Shown piece after piece: positions 51,718 to 60,412 of a stretch of 64,000 bases of DNA; position 1 is the stretch's first letter, and each line of letters opens with the position of its first letter. This DNA is from Pseudomonas hygromyciniae (lineage in GTDB: Bacteria; Pseudomonadota; Gammaproteobacteria; Pseudomonadales; Pseudomonadaceae). The DNA lies in contig NZ_CP070506.1 of the NCBI RefSeq assembly GCF_016925675.1, forward strand, positions 2,664,501 to 2,728,500, in the 5' to 3' direction. The notes beneath the pieces were generated by a model. It did not search any database. It had not been told where the DNA came from and worked only from the letters and a program-made list of their open reading frames with translations. Made by a program: the position numbers and the translations under genes.

Positions 51718-53847
51718 TTAGAAGTTGAACGCCACACCGGTGAAGGCGCCAAAACCATCCCCTGGATACAGCGCGGCAACGTCCTTGCCCTGGGCGTCGT
51801 AGATCGGCTGGATGGCGGTGACGTAGTTCTGGTCGGTGAGGTTTTTCACGTCCAGGTACACCTGCCATTTCTTGCTCGGGGCTTCATACCCCAGCTTGGC
51901 GCCGAAGATCGTGTAGGAGGGCGCATACAGGGTGTTGGCGTAGTCCACGGCAGTACTCGATACCGAGCGCACATTGACCCCGGCATAGAACCCGTCGGGA
52001 TGGCGGTATTGCAGTTCGGCCTGGTACACGTGCTTGGGCAGGCCCGGCAGTTCGTTGGAGCCAAAGCGTGCGTCGTTGCGGTAGTAGAAGTCGTTGAGGG
52101 TGTAGGCCTGGCGCAGGCTGACTGTTTCGCCACGCTCGCTCTGCCACAACTCGGTATCCAGGCCGGCTTCGATGCCCTGGTGGATGGTCGGGCTGGCGTT
52201 GGACGTCGAGTTGACCGCCGCCGTAGTCCGGGTGGCCGGAATCACTTCGACGGTGAGCAATTCATCCTTGATCCATGAGCGGTACACCGCCAGGCTGCCG
52301 TCGAAAATCCCGGCCTTGCCGCGCACGCCAAATTCAACGGTATTGGCCTTCTGCTCGGTGAGGGTCTTGGCGTAGTTGCTGGCTACCCCAGAGCCGGACG
52401 ACGACCAACTGCTGGGCGGGTCGATGGAGCGGCTGACGTTGCCGAACACCTGGAAGTCCGGGGTGATTTCATAGCGCAAGCCCAGGCGCGGCGCGACGTT
52501 CCAGCTGTCGTATTTGTAGTGGGCTGGGTAGGGCGACGTATTGGCGCGGTCCGAGTAGCGCACCTCGATATCGCGCTTGATCTGGCTCAACGACAGGCCG
52601 GTGGACAACCACAGGCGGTCGGTCAGTTGCAGGTCATTGCCGGCGGCAAACACGCGGTCGAACGAGCCGGTGTAGCGTGACTGTTTTTGCAGGGCGCCGT
52701 AGGTGCTGGAGGCCGGGTTGCCGTTGTAGGTCTTGACCCCGGCTTGCAGGTGCTGGGTGCTGGTCAGGCTCAGGGAGGTGTTGCTGGTGTGCCCCTGGAT
52801 CTGGTCGCTGCGGTTATAGGTCAGCGACAGGTTCAAGTCGCGCCAGTCCCAGTAGTTGGGGTTGACCGTGCTCTTGCGGTACAGCACCTGCGGATAGTTG
52901 TGATAGACCAGGCCAAAATCCAGGGTCGCGTCATCGTCGAAGGTGTAGGTGGTCTTGCTGCCAACCCAGGTCGAGCCACGCTTGGTCGAGTCATCGCGGC
53001 TGGCCAGGGCCACCGGGTTGGTCTGCGAAGAGTCGTGCTTGAGTTGGGCCTTGGTCAGGGTGCCGGAGCTTTCGTGGTATTCCTCACGGTAGCGCACGAA
53101 TAGGCGGGTTTGCAGCTTGGGGTTGAAACGGTAGCCGAAGTTGGTGACCACGCCCTTGGCCTTGGTGAAGGTCCAGTCCTGATAACCGTCGCGTTCGGAG
53201 TTGCTCAGGCTGATGTAGTAGTCAGCGTTGTCCACCGCGCCGCCAGTGCTCAGTTGCTGCTTGCGCCAGCCAAAGCTGCCGGCCTCGAAGCGCGCGTGAT
53301 TGCCCGGTGCAGTCAGGCCAGAGTGGGTCACCATATTGATTGCGCCACCCAATGACAGCGCGCCGTACTGGAAGGCATTGGCCCCGCGCAGTACTTCGGT
53401 GTAGTCCAGGCCCTGGGTTTCCAAAAGCTCATAAGGCGTGCCGCCGGAGCCGGTCAGGGCCAGGCCGTCGAACAGGAACTTGGTGCCTTCGCGAAAATAC
53501 CCCGGCGAGGTGTTGGCCCCGGAGCCGCGAATGGAAATCTTGATTGCATCGTTGCCGCCCGCCGACTGCGCGTACACGCCGGGCTGATAGGCGAGGGTGT
53601 CCTCCAGCGTCGCCGAGCGGCCGCGTTCGACATCGGCAGCCTTGACCAGGCTGACGCCGCCGGCCACCTCGTCGAGCTTGAGCTGGGCTTCTTCGCTGGC
53701 GGTGACCTTGCTCGCCTGGACCGTTACGGTCTCAAGGCGCGACTCCTCGGCGTGGGCCCATTGCGAGGCGAGGATCAAGGTCAGGGTGCTGACGGTTTTA
53801 AACGAGCTGGAGGAGAGTTGAGGCAGAGGCCTTGAGATCAGCTTCAA
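51718..53847 (-). CDS. TonB-dependent outer-membrane receptor
   Basis: 709 residues with a signal peptide (to about SQWAHA-E), a TonB box-like ETVTVQA, the plug domain (LDEVAGGVSLVKAADVERGR, then QPGVYAQSAGGNDAIKISIRG, then EVLRGANAFQYGALSLGGAINMVT) and a 22-strand barrel ending in the C-terminal Phe (GVAFNF). Such receptors take up large or scarce ligands with energy from TonB. No Fur box is seen upstream, so an iron-siderophore role is not indicated. As the first gene of the nine-gene unit it likely admits the same compound handled by the ABC transporter and monooxygenases. Confidence 0.95.
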   Translation of the reverse strand: MKLISRPLPQLSSSSFKTVSTLTLILASQWAHAEESRLETVTVQASKVTASEEAQLKLDEVAGGVSLVKAADVERGRSATLEDTLAYQPGVYAQSAGGNDAIKISIRGSGANTSPGYFREGTKFLFDGLALTGSGGTPYELLETQGLDYTEVLRGANAFQYGALSLGGAINMVTHSGLTAPGNHARFEAGSFGWRKQQLSTGGAVDNADYYISLSNSERDGYQDWTFTKAKGVVTNFGYRFNPKLQTRLFVRYREEYHESSGTLTKAQLKHDSSQTNPVALASRDDSTKRGSTWVGSKTTYTFDDDATLDFGLVYHNYPQVLYRKSTVNPNYWDWRDLNLSLTYNRSDQIQGHTSNTSLSLTSTQHLQAGVKTYNGNPASSTYGALQKQSRYTGSFDRVFAAGNDLQLTDRLWLSTGLSLSQIKRDIEVRYSDRANTSPYPAHYKYDSWNVAPRLGLRYEITPDFQVFGNVSRSIDPPSSWSSSGSGVASNYAKTLTEQKANTVEFGVRGKAGIFDGSLAVYRSWIKDELLTVEVIPATRTTAAVNSTSNASPTIHQGIEAGLDTELWQSERGETVSLRQAYTLNDFYYRNDARFGSNELPGLPKHVYQAELQYRHPDGFYAGVNVRSVSSTAVDYANTLYAPSYTIFGAKLGYEAPSKKWQVYLDVKNLTDQNYVTAIQPIYDAQGKDVAALYPGDGFGAFTGVAFNF

Positions 53848-54080
53848 TTGGGCATTCCCTGTGATTGGCTACGAGTGGAGGCGAGTTTCTATTCGTATAG
53901 TCAATCTCTGGCAGGGATAGAGCAGAAAGCATGCCAAGCGCCAAAGCGGGTTTTTGTGGGGTATTTGGTTTTAATCAGCGTGTTGCTTATGCCAAAAAAC
54001 GACACCTGTGTTGAACTGCTGTTCGATTTTGAACAGTGCTGGAGAGCCCGTACTAGAGCGGTTTTGGTTATGAGGTTAGA

Positions 54081-54983
54081 TCATTCGCCGAGCAACTCGG
54101 CACAGCGCGCCTGTAGAAAGCGATGCAGGACCTTGACCCGCTCCGACACTTGCAAGCGATGGGGGCACATCAGGTTGAAGGGTGTGGGTTCGCCTTGCCA
54201 TTGGCTGAACAACGGCACCAGGCGCCCGGCCTGGATATCGCCGGCCACATCCAGATTGGCCTTGTAGGCGATGCCGTGGCCGGCCAGGGCCCAGCGCCTG
54301 ACGATTTCCCCGTCATCGCTCAGGTAATCGCCGCCCACCTCGACCTCTTCGAGCAAGGTGCCCTGGCGAAAGTACCAGGTGCTATTGGCTCGGCCCTGGC
54401 GCATGTAGCGCAGCGTGCTGTGCTGCGCCAGTTCCGCCGGTACCTGGGGTGTGCCGTGGCGCGCCAGGTATGCAGGGCTGGCGCAGGCGATACGCCGGTG
54501 ATGGGCGACTACCGGCAGCGCCACCAGGCTCGAATCCCGTGGCACGCCGAAGCGCAGGGCAATGTCCACGGTTTCGCGGAACAGGTCGGCGTTGCTGTCG
54601 TTGAGCAACAACTGCAGGCGGATATTGGGGTGTTCGCGCTTGAACAGATCCAGCCAGCCCAGCAGCACGTTGCGCCCGAAATCCGAGGGCGCGGACAGTT
54701 GCAGCAAGCCGCTGAGGCTCTGGCCGTGTTGCTTGATCGCCTGTTCGCCTTCCGCCAGGGCTTCCAGGGCCACCCGTACGCTGTCCAGGTAGCGCCGGCC
54801 TTCTTCGGTGAGGCGCATGCTGCGCGTGGAGCGGGCCAGCAGGCGCATGCCCAGGCGGGTTTCCAGGCGCTTGAGGGCGATACTCGCTGCGGCCGGGGTC
54901 AGGCTCAGGCTGCGGGCGGCCGCTGAAAGGCTGCCACTGTCGGCGGTACGCACAAACACTTCCAAGTCGAGGATTGAGCTCAT
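54081..54983 (-). CDS. LysR-family transcriptional regulator
   Basis: 300 residues. The N-terminal HTH is complete (LEVFVRTADSGSLSAAARSLSLTPAAASIALKRLETRLG), and the effector domain follows (SGLLQLSAPSDFGRNVLLGWL, then VDIALRFGVPRDSSLVAL), the CrgA-like subgroup. It is divergent from the SDR gene, 101 bases away, which it most likely regulates. The TonB receptor lies 233 bases downstream on the same strand and might also be under its control. The gap 53848-54080 contains a CTGTTC-N6-GAACAG dyad (54019-54036). Confidence 0.93.
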   Translation of the reverse strand: MSSILDLEVFVRTADSGSLSAAARSLSLTPAAASIALKRLETRLGMRLLARSTRSMRLTEEGRRYLDSVRVALEALAEGEQAIKQHGQSLSGLLQLSAPSDFGRNVLLGWLDLFKREHPNIRLQLLLNDSNADLFRETVDIALRFGVPRDSSLVALPVVAHHRRIACASPAYLARHGTPQVPAELAQHSTLRYMRQGRANSTWYFRQGTLLEEVEVGGDYLSDDGEIVRRWALAGHGIAYKANLDVAGDIQAGRLVPLFSQWQGEPTPFNLMCPHRLQVSERVKVLHRFLQARCAELLGE

Positions 54984-55084
54984 TAGTAAAAATCCTTTAA
55001 AGATCCTGTCGTTTTACCGGGATTTTTCCGTGATTGCCAAGCTGGGAAGATGAACGCTCATTTTTTCAGCATGAGGCACTTCCC

Positions 55085-55793
55085 ATGACATCTCCCCTCA
55101 AGGGCAAAACTGTGGTGGTTATTGGCGGCAGCAGCGGCATCGGTGCGGCGGTGGCCCGGCAAGCGGTAGCACGCGGCGCGCAGGTGGTACTGGCCGGGCG
55201 GCGCTTGGCGTCGACGGTCGACAACGGCGTGCGCAGCGAACCGGTAGACGTCACCGACAGCAGCTCCCTGCAACGCCTGTTTGACAGCGTGGGGCGCTTC
55301 GATCACCTGGTCTTCACCTCGGGCCCGGCGGTACAGGCCAAGCCCCTGCAGGACAGCGATCTGCAACTGGCCCAGGACAACTTCAATGTAAAACTCTGGG
55401 GTGCCTTGCGCGCTATTCAACAGGCCCTGCCATTTCTTGATGAGCGTGGCAGCGTCGTCCTGACCTCGGGGGCAATTGGGGGCGCAAGCTGGCGCCGGGG
55501 CAATTTATCAAGGTCGGGATCAATGCCGCGACCGAAGCGTTGGGCAAGCAATTGGCCAAGGAGCTGGCGCCACGGCGCGTCAATGTGGTCAGTCCGGGGG
55601 TGATCGATACGCCGGCCTATGCAGGTTTGTCCGAGGAGCAGCGCCAGGGGATGTTCACCAAGGTGGGCGGCGTGTTGCCGGTGGGGGCGTGTGGGGGCAG
55701 GCGGATGAGGTGGCGGCGGGTTACTTGATGGCCATGGAGAATGGCTTTATCACCGGCAGCGTGATCGATATCGACGGCGGCGGTTTGCTGTAG
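55085..55793 (+). pseudogene. short-chain dehydrogenase/reductase, broken by three one-base indels
   Basis: ATG 55085 follows GAGG. The start is a normal SDR (GKTVVVIGGSSGIGAAVARQA, Rossmann motif). After TSGAIGG the frame shifts at a G5 run (55478-55482); with G6 it reads RKLAPGQFIKVGINAATEAL and continues through ELAPRRVNVVSPGVIDTPAY. Two G5 runs (55683-55687 and 55693-55697) each have one base too many; with G4 the text is VLPVGRVGQADEVAAGYLMA and ends GSVIDIDGGGLL. The restored product is about 235 residues. Catalytic Ser/Tyr/Lys: a canonical YxxxK is not obvious (GQFIKVG instead), so it is an atypical SDR. Miscalls are more likely than decay. Confidence 0.85.
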
Positions 55794-55822
55794 ACACCGA
55801 ACTCAATCTGGAGGCGGGCTTG

Positions 55823-55912
55823 TGTGGGAGCGGGCTTGCTCGCGAAGGCGTTGGATCAGTCAACCTATGTATTGACTGAAACGCCGCCTTCGCGAGCAAG
55901 CCCGCTCCCACA
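55823..55912. repeat. REPIN, GTGGGAGCGGGCTTGCTCGCGAA family
   Basis: Inverted ends TGTGGGAGCGGGCTTGCTCG with a 40-base spacer in which ATCAGTCAA is echoed by TTGACTGA. It lies between the convergent SDR and MFS genes. Confidence 0.95.
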
Positions 55913-55944
55913 AAAAAGCGGCTCCTACATTTTTTTTGAGCGCG

Positions 55945-57255
55945 TCAGGCCTTGAGGGTACGGGTCATGCGCAATGCCAGCACGCTACCGGCGACAATCA
56001 CCGCTGCCAGCAAGTACAACGCCAGGTCGGTCGACCCGGTAGCATCCTTTACAAAACCCACCACATACGGGCTCAAGAAGCCCGCCATCTGGCCCATGGA
56101 GTTGATCAACGCCAGGCCTCCCGCTGCCGCGCCGGCGCTGAGCATGGCAGTGGGCACCGGCCAGAACATCGGCAGGCCGGTGAGGGCGCCCATGGTGGCG
56201 ATGGTCAGGCCGAGGATGGCGATGGCCGGTGTGGTGGCGAAGTTCACCGCGATGATCAGGCCGACAGCGCCCATCAGCATCGGCACCACCAAGTGCCAAC
56301 GCCGCTCCTTGCGCAGGTCGGCAGAGCGACCGACCAGCAGCATGAACACCGCCGCCAGCAGATAGGGAATCGCACTGAGCCAGCCGATCATCAGGTTATC
56401 GCTAAAGCCCATGTTCTTGATGATCGACGGCAGCCAGAAATTGATGGCGTATACGCCGCTCTGGATGCAGAAGTAGATCAGGCCGAACGCCCAGATCGCC
56501 GGGTTCTTGAACACTTCCAGCAGCGAATCAGTGGTGGTCTTGGGCTTGTTGGCCAGGTCGGTGGCCTGGTCGGCCTCGAGCACCGCGCGCTCATGGGCGG
56601 TCAGCCATTTGGCGTTGGCAAAGCTGTCGCTGAGCAGGAAGTAGGCGAGGGCACCGAGGATGACCGTTGGCACACCCTGCAGCAGGAACATCCACTGCCA
56701 GCCCGCCAGGCCACCCTGGCCTGCGGCGAAGTGATTGAGGATCCAGCCGGAGAACGGGCTGCCGAGCAGGCCCGACACCGGGATTGCCGACATGAACAGC
56801 GCCATGATCCGCCCACGGCGGAAGGTCGGGAACCACTGCGAGAGGTACAGCACCACCCCCGGGAAGAAGCCCGCTTCGGCGGCACCGGTAAACAGGCGCA
56901 AGGTGTAGAAGTGCGTCGGTGTGGTGACAAACAACAGGCAGGTGGACAGGGTGCCCCAGGTGATCATCATCAGCGCAATCCAGCGCCGTGGCCCGAACTT
57001 GGTCAGTGCCAGGTTGCTGGGTACGCCGCACAGCACGTAGCCGATAAAGAAAATCCCGGCACCGAGGCCGTACACGGTCTCGCTGAACTTCAAGGCGTCG
57101 AGCATCTGCAGCTTGGCAAAGCCGACGTTGACGCGGTCCAGGTAGTTGAACAGGTAGCAGATGAAAATGAAGGGGATCAGGCGCAGGGTGATGCGCTTGT
57201 AGACGGCGTTTTTGTCGTCATCGTTGGCCAGGGTAGCGGCGGCGCTCTGTGACAT
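55945..57255 (-). CDS. MFS transporter, anion:cation symporter family (GudP/GarP-like)
   Basis: 436 residues, 12 membrane helices. RITLRLIPFIFICYLFNYLDRVNVGFAKLQM at the start and GPRRWIALMMITWG, then RLFTGAAEAGFFPGVVLYLSQWFP, are diagnostic of the ACS family of organic-acid/proton symporters (glucarate, galactarate, tartrate, phthalate). It is divergent from the CdaR-type regulator and near a glycerate kinase, so glycerate or a sugar diacid is a likely substrate. The strong ATG follows AGAGA. The 170-base divergent region has a TCATTGCGCTGTGCC-type sequence but no clear operator. Confidence 0.92.
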   Translation of the reverse strand: MSQSAAATLANDDDKNAVYKRITLRLIPFIFICYLFNYLDRVNVGFAKLQMLDALKFSETVYGLGAGIFFIGYVLCGVPSNLALTKFGPRRWIALMMITWGTLSTCLLFVTTPTHFYTLRLFTGAAEAGFFPGVVLYLSQWFPTFRRGRIMALFMSAIPVSGLLGSPFSGWILNHFAAGQGGLAGWQWMFLLQGVPTVILGALAYFLLSDSFANAKWLTAHERAVLEADQATDLANKPKTTTDSLLEVFKNPAIWAFGLIYFCIQSGVYAINFWLPSIIKNMGFSDNLMIGWLSAIPYLLAAVFMLLVGRSADLRKERRWHLVVPMLMGAVGLIIAVNFATTPAIAILGLTIATMGALTGLPMFWPVPTAMLSAGAAAGGLALINSMGQMAGFLSPYVVGFVKDATGSTDLALYLLAAVIVAGSVLALRMTRTLKA

Positions 57256-57425
57256 GGCGTTCTCTCTTTATTATGATTTTTCGCGATGCGCGGGTAACGT
57301 TGATCGCCCCAAGAGTCTCGGTCACGGGACGGTGCCGTGTCTTTGTGCCCCCGCACAGCGATCGATTCATTGCGCTGTGCCTTTGAACAATCGCTTAATG
57401 CAGCGCTTTCAAGGAATTTAGCCCC

Positions 57426-58533
57426 ATGTTCGAACTCGATCATGACCTGGCGCAGGATATCGTCAATCGCACGATGGCCATTTTGCCCTATAACGTCAAC
57501 GTCATGGACAGCCAGGGCCTGATCCTCGGCAGCGGCGAGCCGGAGCGGATCAATACCCGCCATGAAGGCGCGCAATTGGTGCTGGCCAACGGTCGCGTGG
57601 TGGAAATCGACAGCCAGACCGCCAAGCACCTCAAGGGCGTGGCGCCGGGGATCAACCTGCCGTTGCTGCATGACCAGCGCCTGATCGGCGTGCTGGGCAT
57701 CAGTGGCGAACCGCAGCTGCTGCGCACCTATGCCGAACTGGTGCGCATGACCGCCGAGATGCTGGTCAGCCAACGCCATCAACAGGCCGAACAGCAGTGG
57801 CGGCGCCAACGCTGTGATGATCTGCTGGCGTTGCTGCTGGCCGACAGCGGCGAATCGCCGCGCCTGGTGGATGAGGCCCAGCAACTGGGGCTCAAACCGC
57901 GGTTGCCGCGCACCCCCTATTTGTTTGAACTGGGCCCGGGCCAGAGCGCCGAAGCCCTGGCGGCCTGGCTGGCCTCCCGTTACCCCGATAGCTGGTGCGT
58001 CAGCTCCGCACAGTTTTCGTTGCTGTGGTGCCGCCCGGCGTCGGTGCCGTTAGACAACCCGCGCCTGCTGGAAAAAACTTGAGGCCTCGGGCTGGAACAT
58101 CCTGCGGGTGGCCGTGGGTGGCCAGGCCGACGGGTTGGCCGGGTTGCGCCGCTGCTATCGGCGCGTAGCGGACTTGCTCGCCTATGGCCGCGACGTGCTG
58201 CCCCAGTCGCGCCTGCTGACCCTCAATCGCTACCGGTTGCCGGTAATGCTCTGGCGCCATCGCAACGACGACGCTCTCGACGAATTGCTCAACCCGTTGC
58301 GCAAGGTCCTGGCCAAGGACAGCAATGGCCAGTTGCAGGCCACGCTGCGCAGCTGGTGCGAGCACGACGGACAAAGCCAGGCCTGCGCCGATGCCTTGGG
58401 CATCCACCGCAACAGCCTGCGTTACCGCATGGAGCGCATTGCCGAATTGAGTGGTGTCGACCCCTTGACCCTCGACGGCATGCTTGCGCTGTACCTGGGT
58501 GTGCAACTGCTGCCCCAAAGCCCGCACCTCTGA
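57426..58533 (+). pseudogene. cdaR: CdaR-type sugar-diacid regulator, frameshifted
   Basis: ATG 57426 follows AAGGAAT. Residues 1-135 are a diacid-recognition domain (DLAQDIVNRTMAILPYNVNVMDSQGLILGSG, then GVLGISGEPQLLRTYAELVRMTAEM). The frame breaks at A6 (58072-58077) just after NPRLLEK. With A5 it continues LEASGWNILRVAVGGQADGL to the PucR-type C-terminal HTH (CADALGIHRNSLRYRMERIAELSG), giving about 368 residues. CdaR activates sugar-diacid and glycerate genes. A miscalled base is likely. It is followed by glycerate kinase, 157 bases away, with a REP in the gap. Confidence 0.88.
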
Positions 58534-58552
58534 TCCATAGCTATGGTTGTGG

Positions 58553-58576
58553 TTGTGGCAAGCCCGCTCGCCACAG
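58553..58576. repeat. single REP, GGCGAGCGGGCTTG family
   Basis: GGCAAGCCCGCTCGCCAC is a lone copy of one end of the 2.9 kb and 40 kb REP family, placed between the CdaR-like and glycerate kinase genes. Confidence 0.75.
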
Positions 58577-58689
58577 ACAAGCCATTTTGTCCAAATGAAC
58601 AACAAACCCCAGCCACGCTTGTGCATCGGACAGGCGTCATTGCCGGTGCCAACTGGCAGCATGGGCGTCATAAAAACCGGAGAAAGCCC

Positions 58690-59838
58690 ATGAAAGTCAT
58701 CATCGCCCCCGACTCGTTCAAGGACAGCCTGAGTGCCGAAGGCGTGGCCCAGGCCATTGCCCAAGGGGTGGCCGAGGTCTGGCCCGATGCCGAACTGATC
58801 AAGTGCCCGATGGCGGACGGTGGTGAGGGCACGGTGGAGTCGGTACTCGCTGCCTGCCATGGCCAATTGCGCAGTTGCACCGTGCAAGGCCCGTTGGGTG
58901 GGAGCGTGGAGGCACGCTGGGGCTGGTTGGCCGAGAGCGCCACGGCAATCATCGAAATGGCCGAAGCCAGCGGCTTGCAACTGGTCCCGCCGGGGCAGCG
59001 CGATGCCTGTTCCAGCAGCACTTTCGGCACCGGTGAACTGATCCGCGCCGCCCTGGATGCCGGGGCGGCGCGGATCATCCTGGCGATTGGCGGCAGTGCT
59101 ACCAATGACGGCGGCGCCGGTGCCATGCAGGCCTTGGGCGTGCAGTTGCTGGACGCCCAGGGCACAAGCCTGGTGCGTGGCGGCTTGGCGCTGGCGCAGT
59201 TGGCACGGATCAATCTTGAACATTTGGACCCACGCCTGGCCCAGGTGAGTTTCGACATCGCCGCCGACGTCAACAATCCCCTATGCGGCCCCCACGGCGC
59301 GTCAGCGATTTTCGGCCCGCAAAAAGGCGCCACTGCACACCACGTCGAGCAACTGGACCAGGCCCTGGGACACTTCGCCGACCACTGCGCAGAGGTGTTG
59401 CCCCGGGACGTGCGCGACGAACCGGGCAGCGGCGCCGCGGGAGGCCTGGGCTTTGCTGCCAAAGCCTTCCTCGGTGCGCAGTTTCGCGCGGGTGTGGACG
59501 TGGTCGCCGAATTGGTGGGGCTGGAAGATGCGGTACGCGGCGCCGACCTGGTAATCACCGGCGAAGGTCGTTTCGACGCCCAGACCCTGCGCGGCAAAAC
59601 CCCGTTTGGCGTGGCGCGGGTGGCCAAGCAGCACGGCGTTCCGGTGATTGTGATCGCCGGGACGCTGGGCGAGGGCTACGAACAGATGTACGCACATGGC
59701 GTCGACGCTGCGTTCGCCTTGCCAGGTGGGCCGATGAGCCTGGAGCAGGCCTGCCGCGAAGCGCCGAGGCTGTTGCGTGAACGGGCGGCGGATATTGCGC
59801 GGGTGTGGCGGCTGGGCGCGCAACGCAGTCGTGGATGA
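58690..59838 (+). CDS. glycerate kinase (GarK/GlxK family)
   Basis: The 382-residue enzyme phosphorylates D-glycerate (to 2-phosphoglycerate in this bacterial class). Family motifs: MKVIIAPDSFKDSLSAEGVA at the start, KCPMADGGEGTVE, IEMAEASGLQLV, LAIGGSATNDGGAGAMQALG and VITGEGRFDAQTLRGKTPFGVA. All are intact and the length is normal. ATG 58690 with GGAG upstream; the open frame before it is not coding. With the CdaR-like regulator and MFS transporter it forms a glycerate/sugar-diacid utilisation module. Confidence 0.95.
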   Translation: MKVIIAPDSFKDSLSAEGVAQAIAQGVAEVWPDAELIKCPMADGGEGTVESVLAACHGQLRSCTVQGPLGGSVEARWGWLAESATAIIEMAEASGLQLVPPGQRDACSSSTFGTGELIRAALDAGAARIILAIGGSATNDGGAGAMQALGVQLLDAQGTSLVRGGLALAQLARINLEHLDPRLAQVSFDIAADVNNPLCGPHGASAIFGPQKGATAHHVEQLDQALGHFADHCAEVLPRDVRDEPGSGAAGGLGFAAKAFLGAQFRAGVDVVAELVGLEDAVRGADLVITGEGRFDAQTLRGKTPFGVARVAKQHGVPVIVIAGTLGEGYEQMYAHGVDAAFALPGGPMSLEQACREAPRLLRERAADIARVWRLGAQRSRG

Positions 59839-59898
59839 CAGCGCTTGTTATCGCCGCCTACACTGATCGGCCACTTGTCTTTCAAAGGATGAAACACA

Positions 59899-60412
59899 AT
59901 GCCTACACCTGACTCCAAGATCGTGATCCAGCGCTTTGCCGAAAGCCATCTCGAAGGCATGCTCGCGCTCTACAACGACCCGGCCGTGTGCCGTCAGGTG
60001 CTGCAGATGCCTTTCCAGTCACTGGAGGTCTGGCGCAAGCGCCTGGCCGATACCAATGAGCGACTGTTCAGGCTGGTGGCGGTGCAGGCGGGGGAGGTGA
60101 TTGGCAATTGCACCCTGGAGCAGTATGGGCGCAGTCGCCAAAGCCATGTCGGCAGCATCGGCATGGGGGGTGGCGGTGGCCTGGCAGGGCAAGGGCGTGG
60201 GCACCCAGCTGTTGGGCGCGGCGCTGGAGGTGGCTGACAACTGGATGAACCTGCACCGGGTGGAGCTGACGGTGTATGTCGACAATGAGCCGGCCCAGGC
60301 GCTGTACCGCAAATTCGGTTTCGAGACCGAAGGCCGGTTGCGCGATTACGCCGTGCGTGACGGCGTATTGGTCGATGCCCTGAGCATGGCCCGCTTGCGT
60401 CAGACCGCCTGA
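59899..60412 (+). pseudogene. GNAT acetyltransferase, frameshifted
   Basis: ATG 59899 has AAGGA upstream. The first part (IVIQRFAESHLEGMLALYND, then LVAVQAGEVIGNCTLEQYG) is the start of a RimI-like GNAT domain. A G6 run (60165-60170) breaks the frame; with G5 it reads HVGSIGMGVAVAWQGKGVGTQLLG, the acetyl-CoA binding loop, and continues to ALYRKFGFETEGRLRDYA and the end at 60412, about 170 residues. It is probably an amino-group acetyltransferase of the phosphinothricin/PhnO type. The indel is a likely miscall. Confidence 0.87.

Noticed and set aside
51718..53847. Siderophore receptor
   Set aside because: No Fur-box-like sequence upstream and no siderophore genes; the operon partners are monooxygenases and a peptide-type ABC importer.
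55936..57252. 438-codon plus-strand frame opposite the MFS gene
   Set aside because: Mirror image of a clear 12-helix transporter; its own translation is hydrophilic and featureless.
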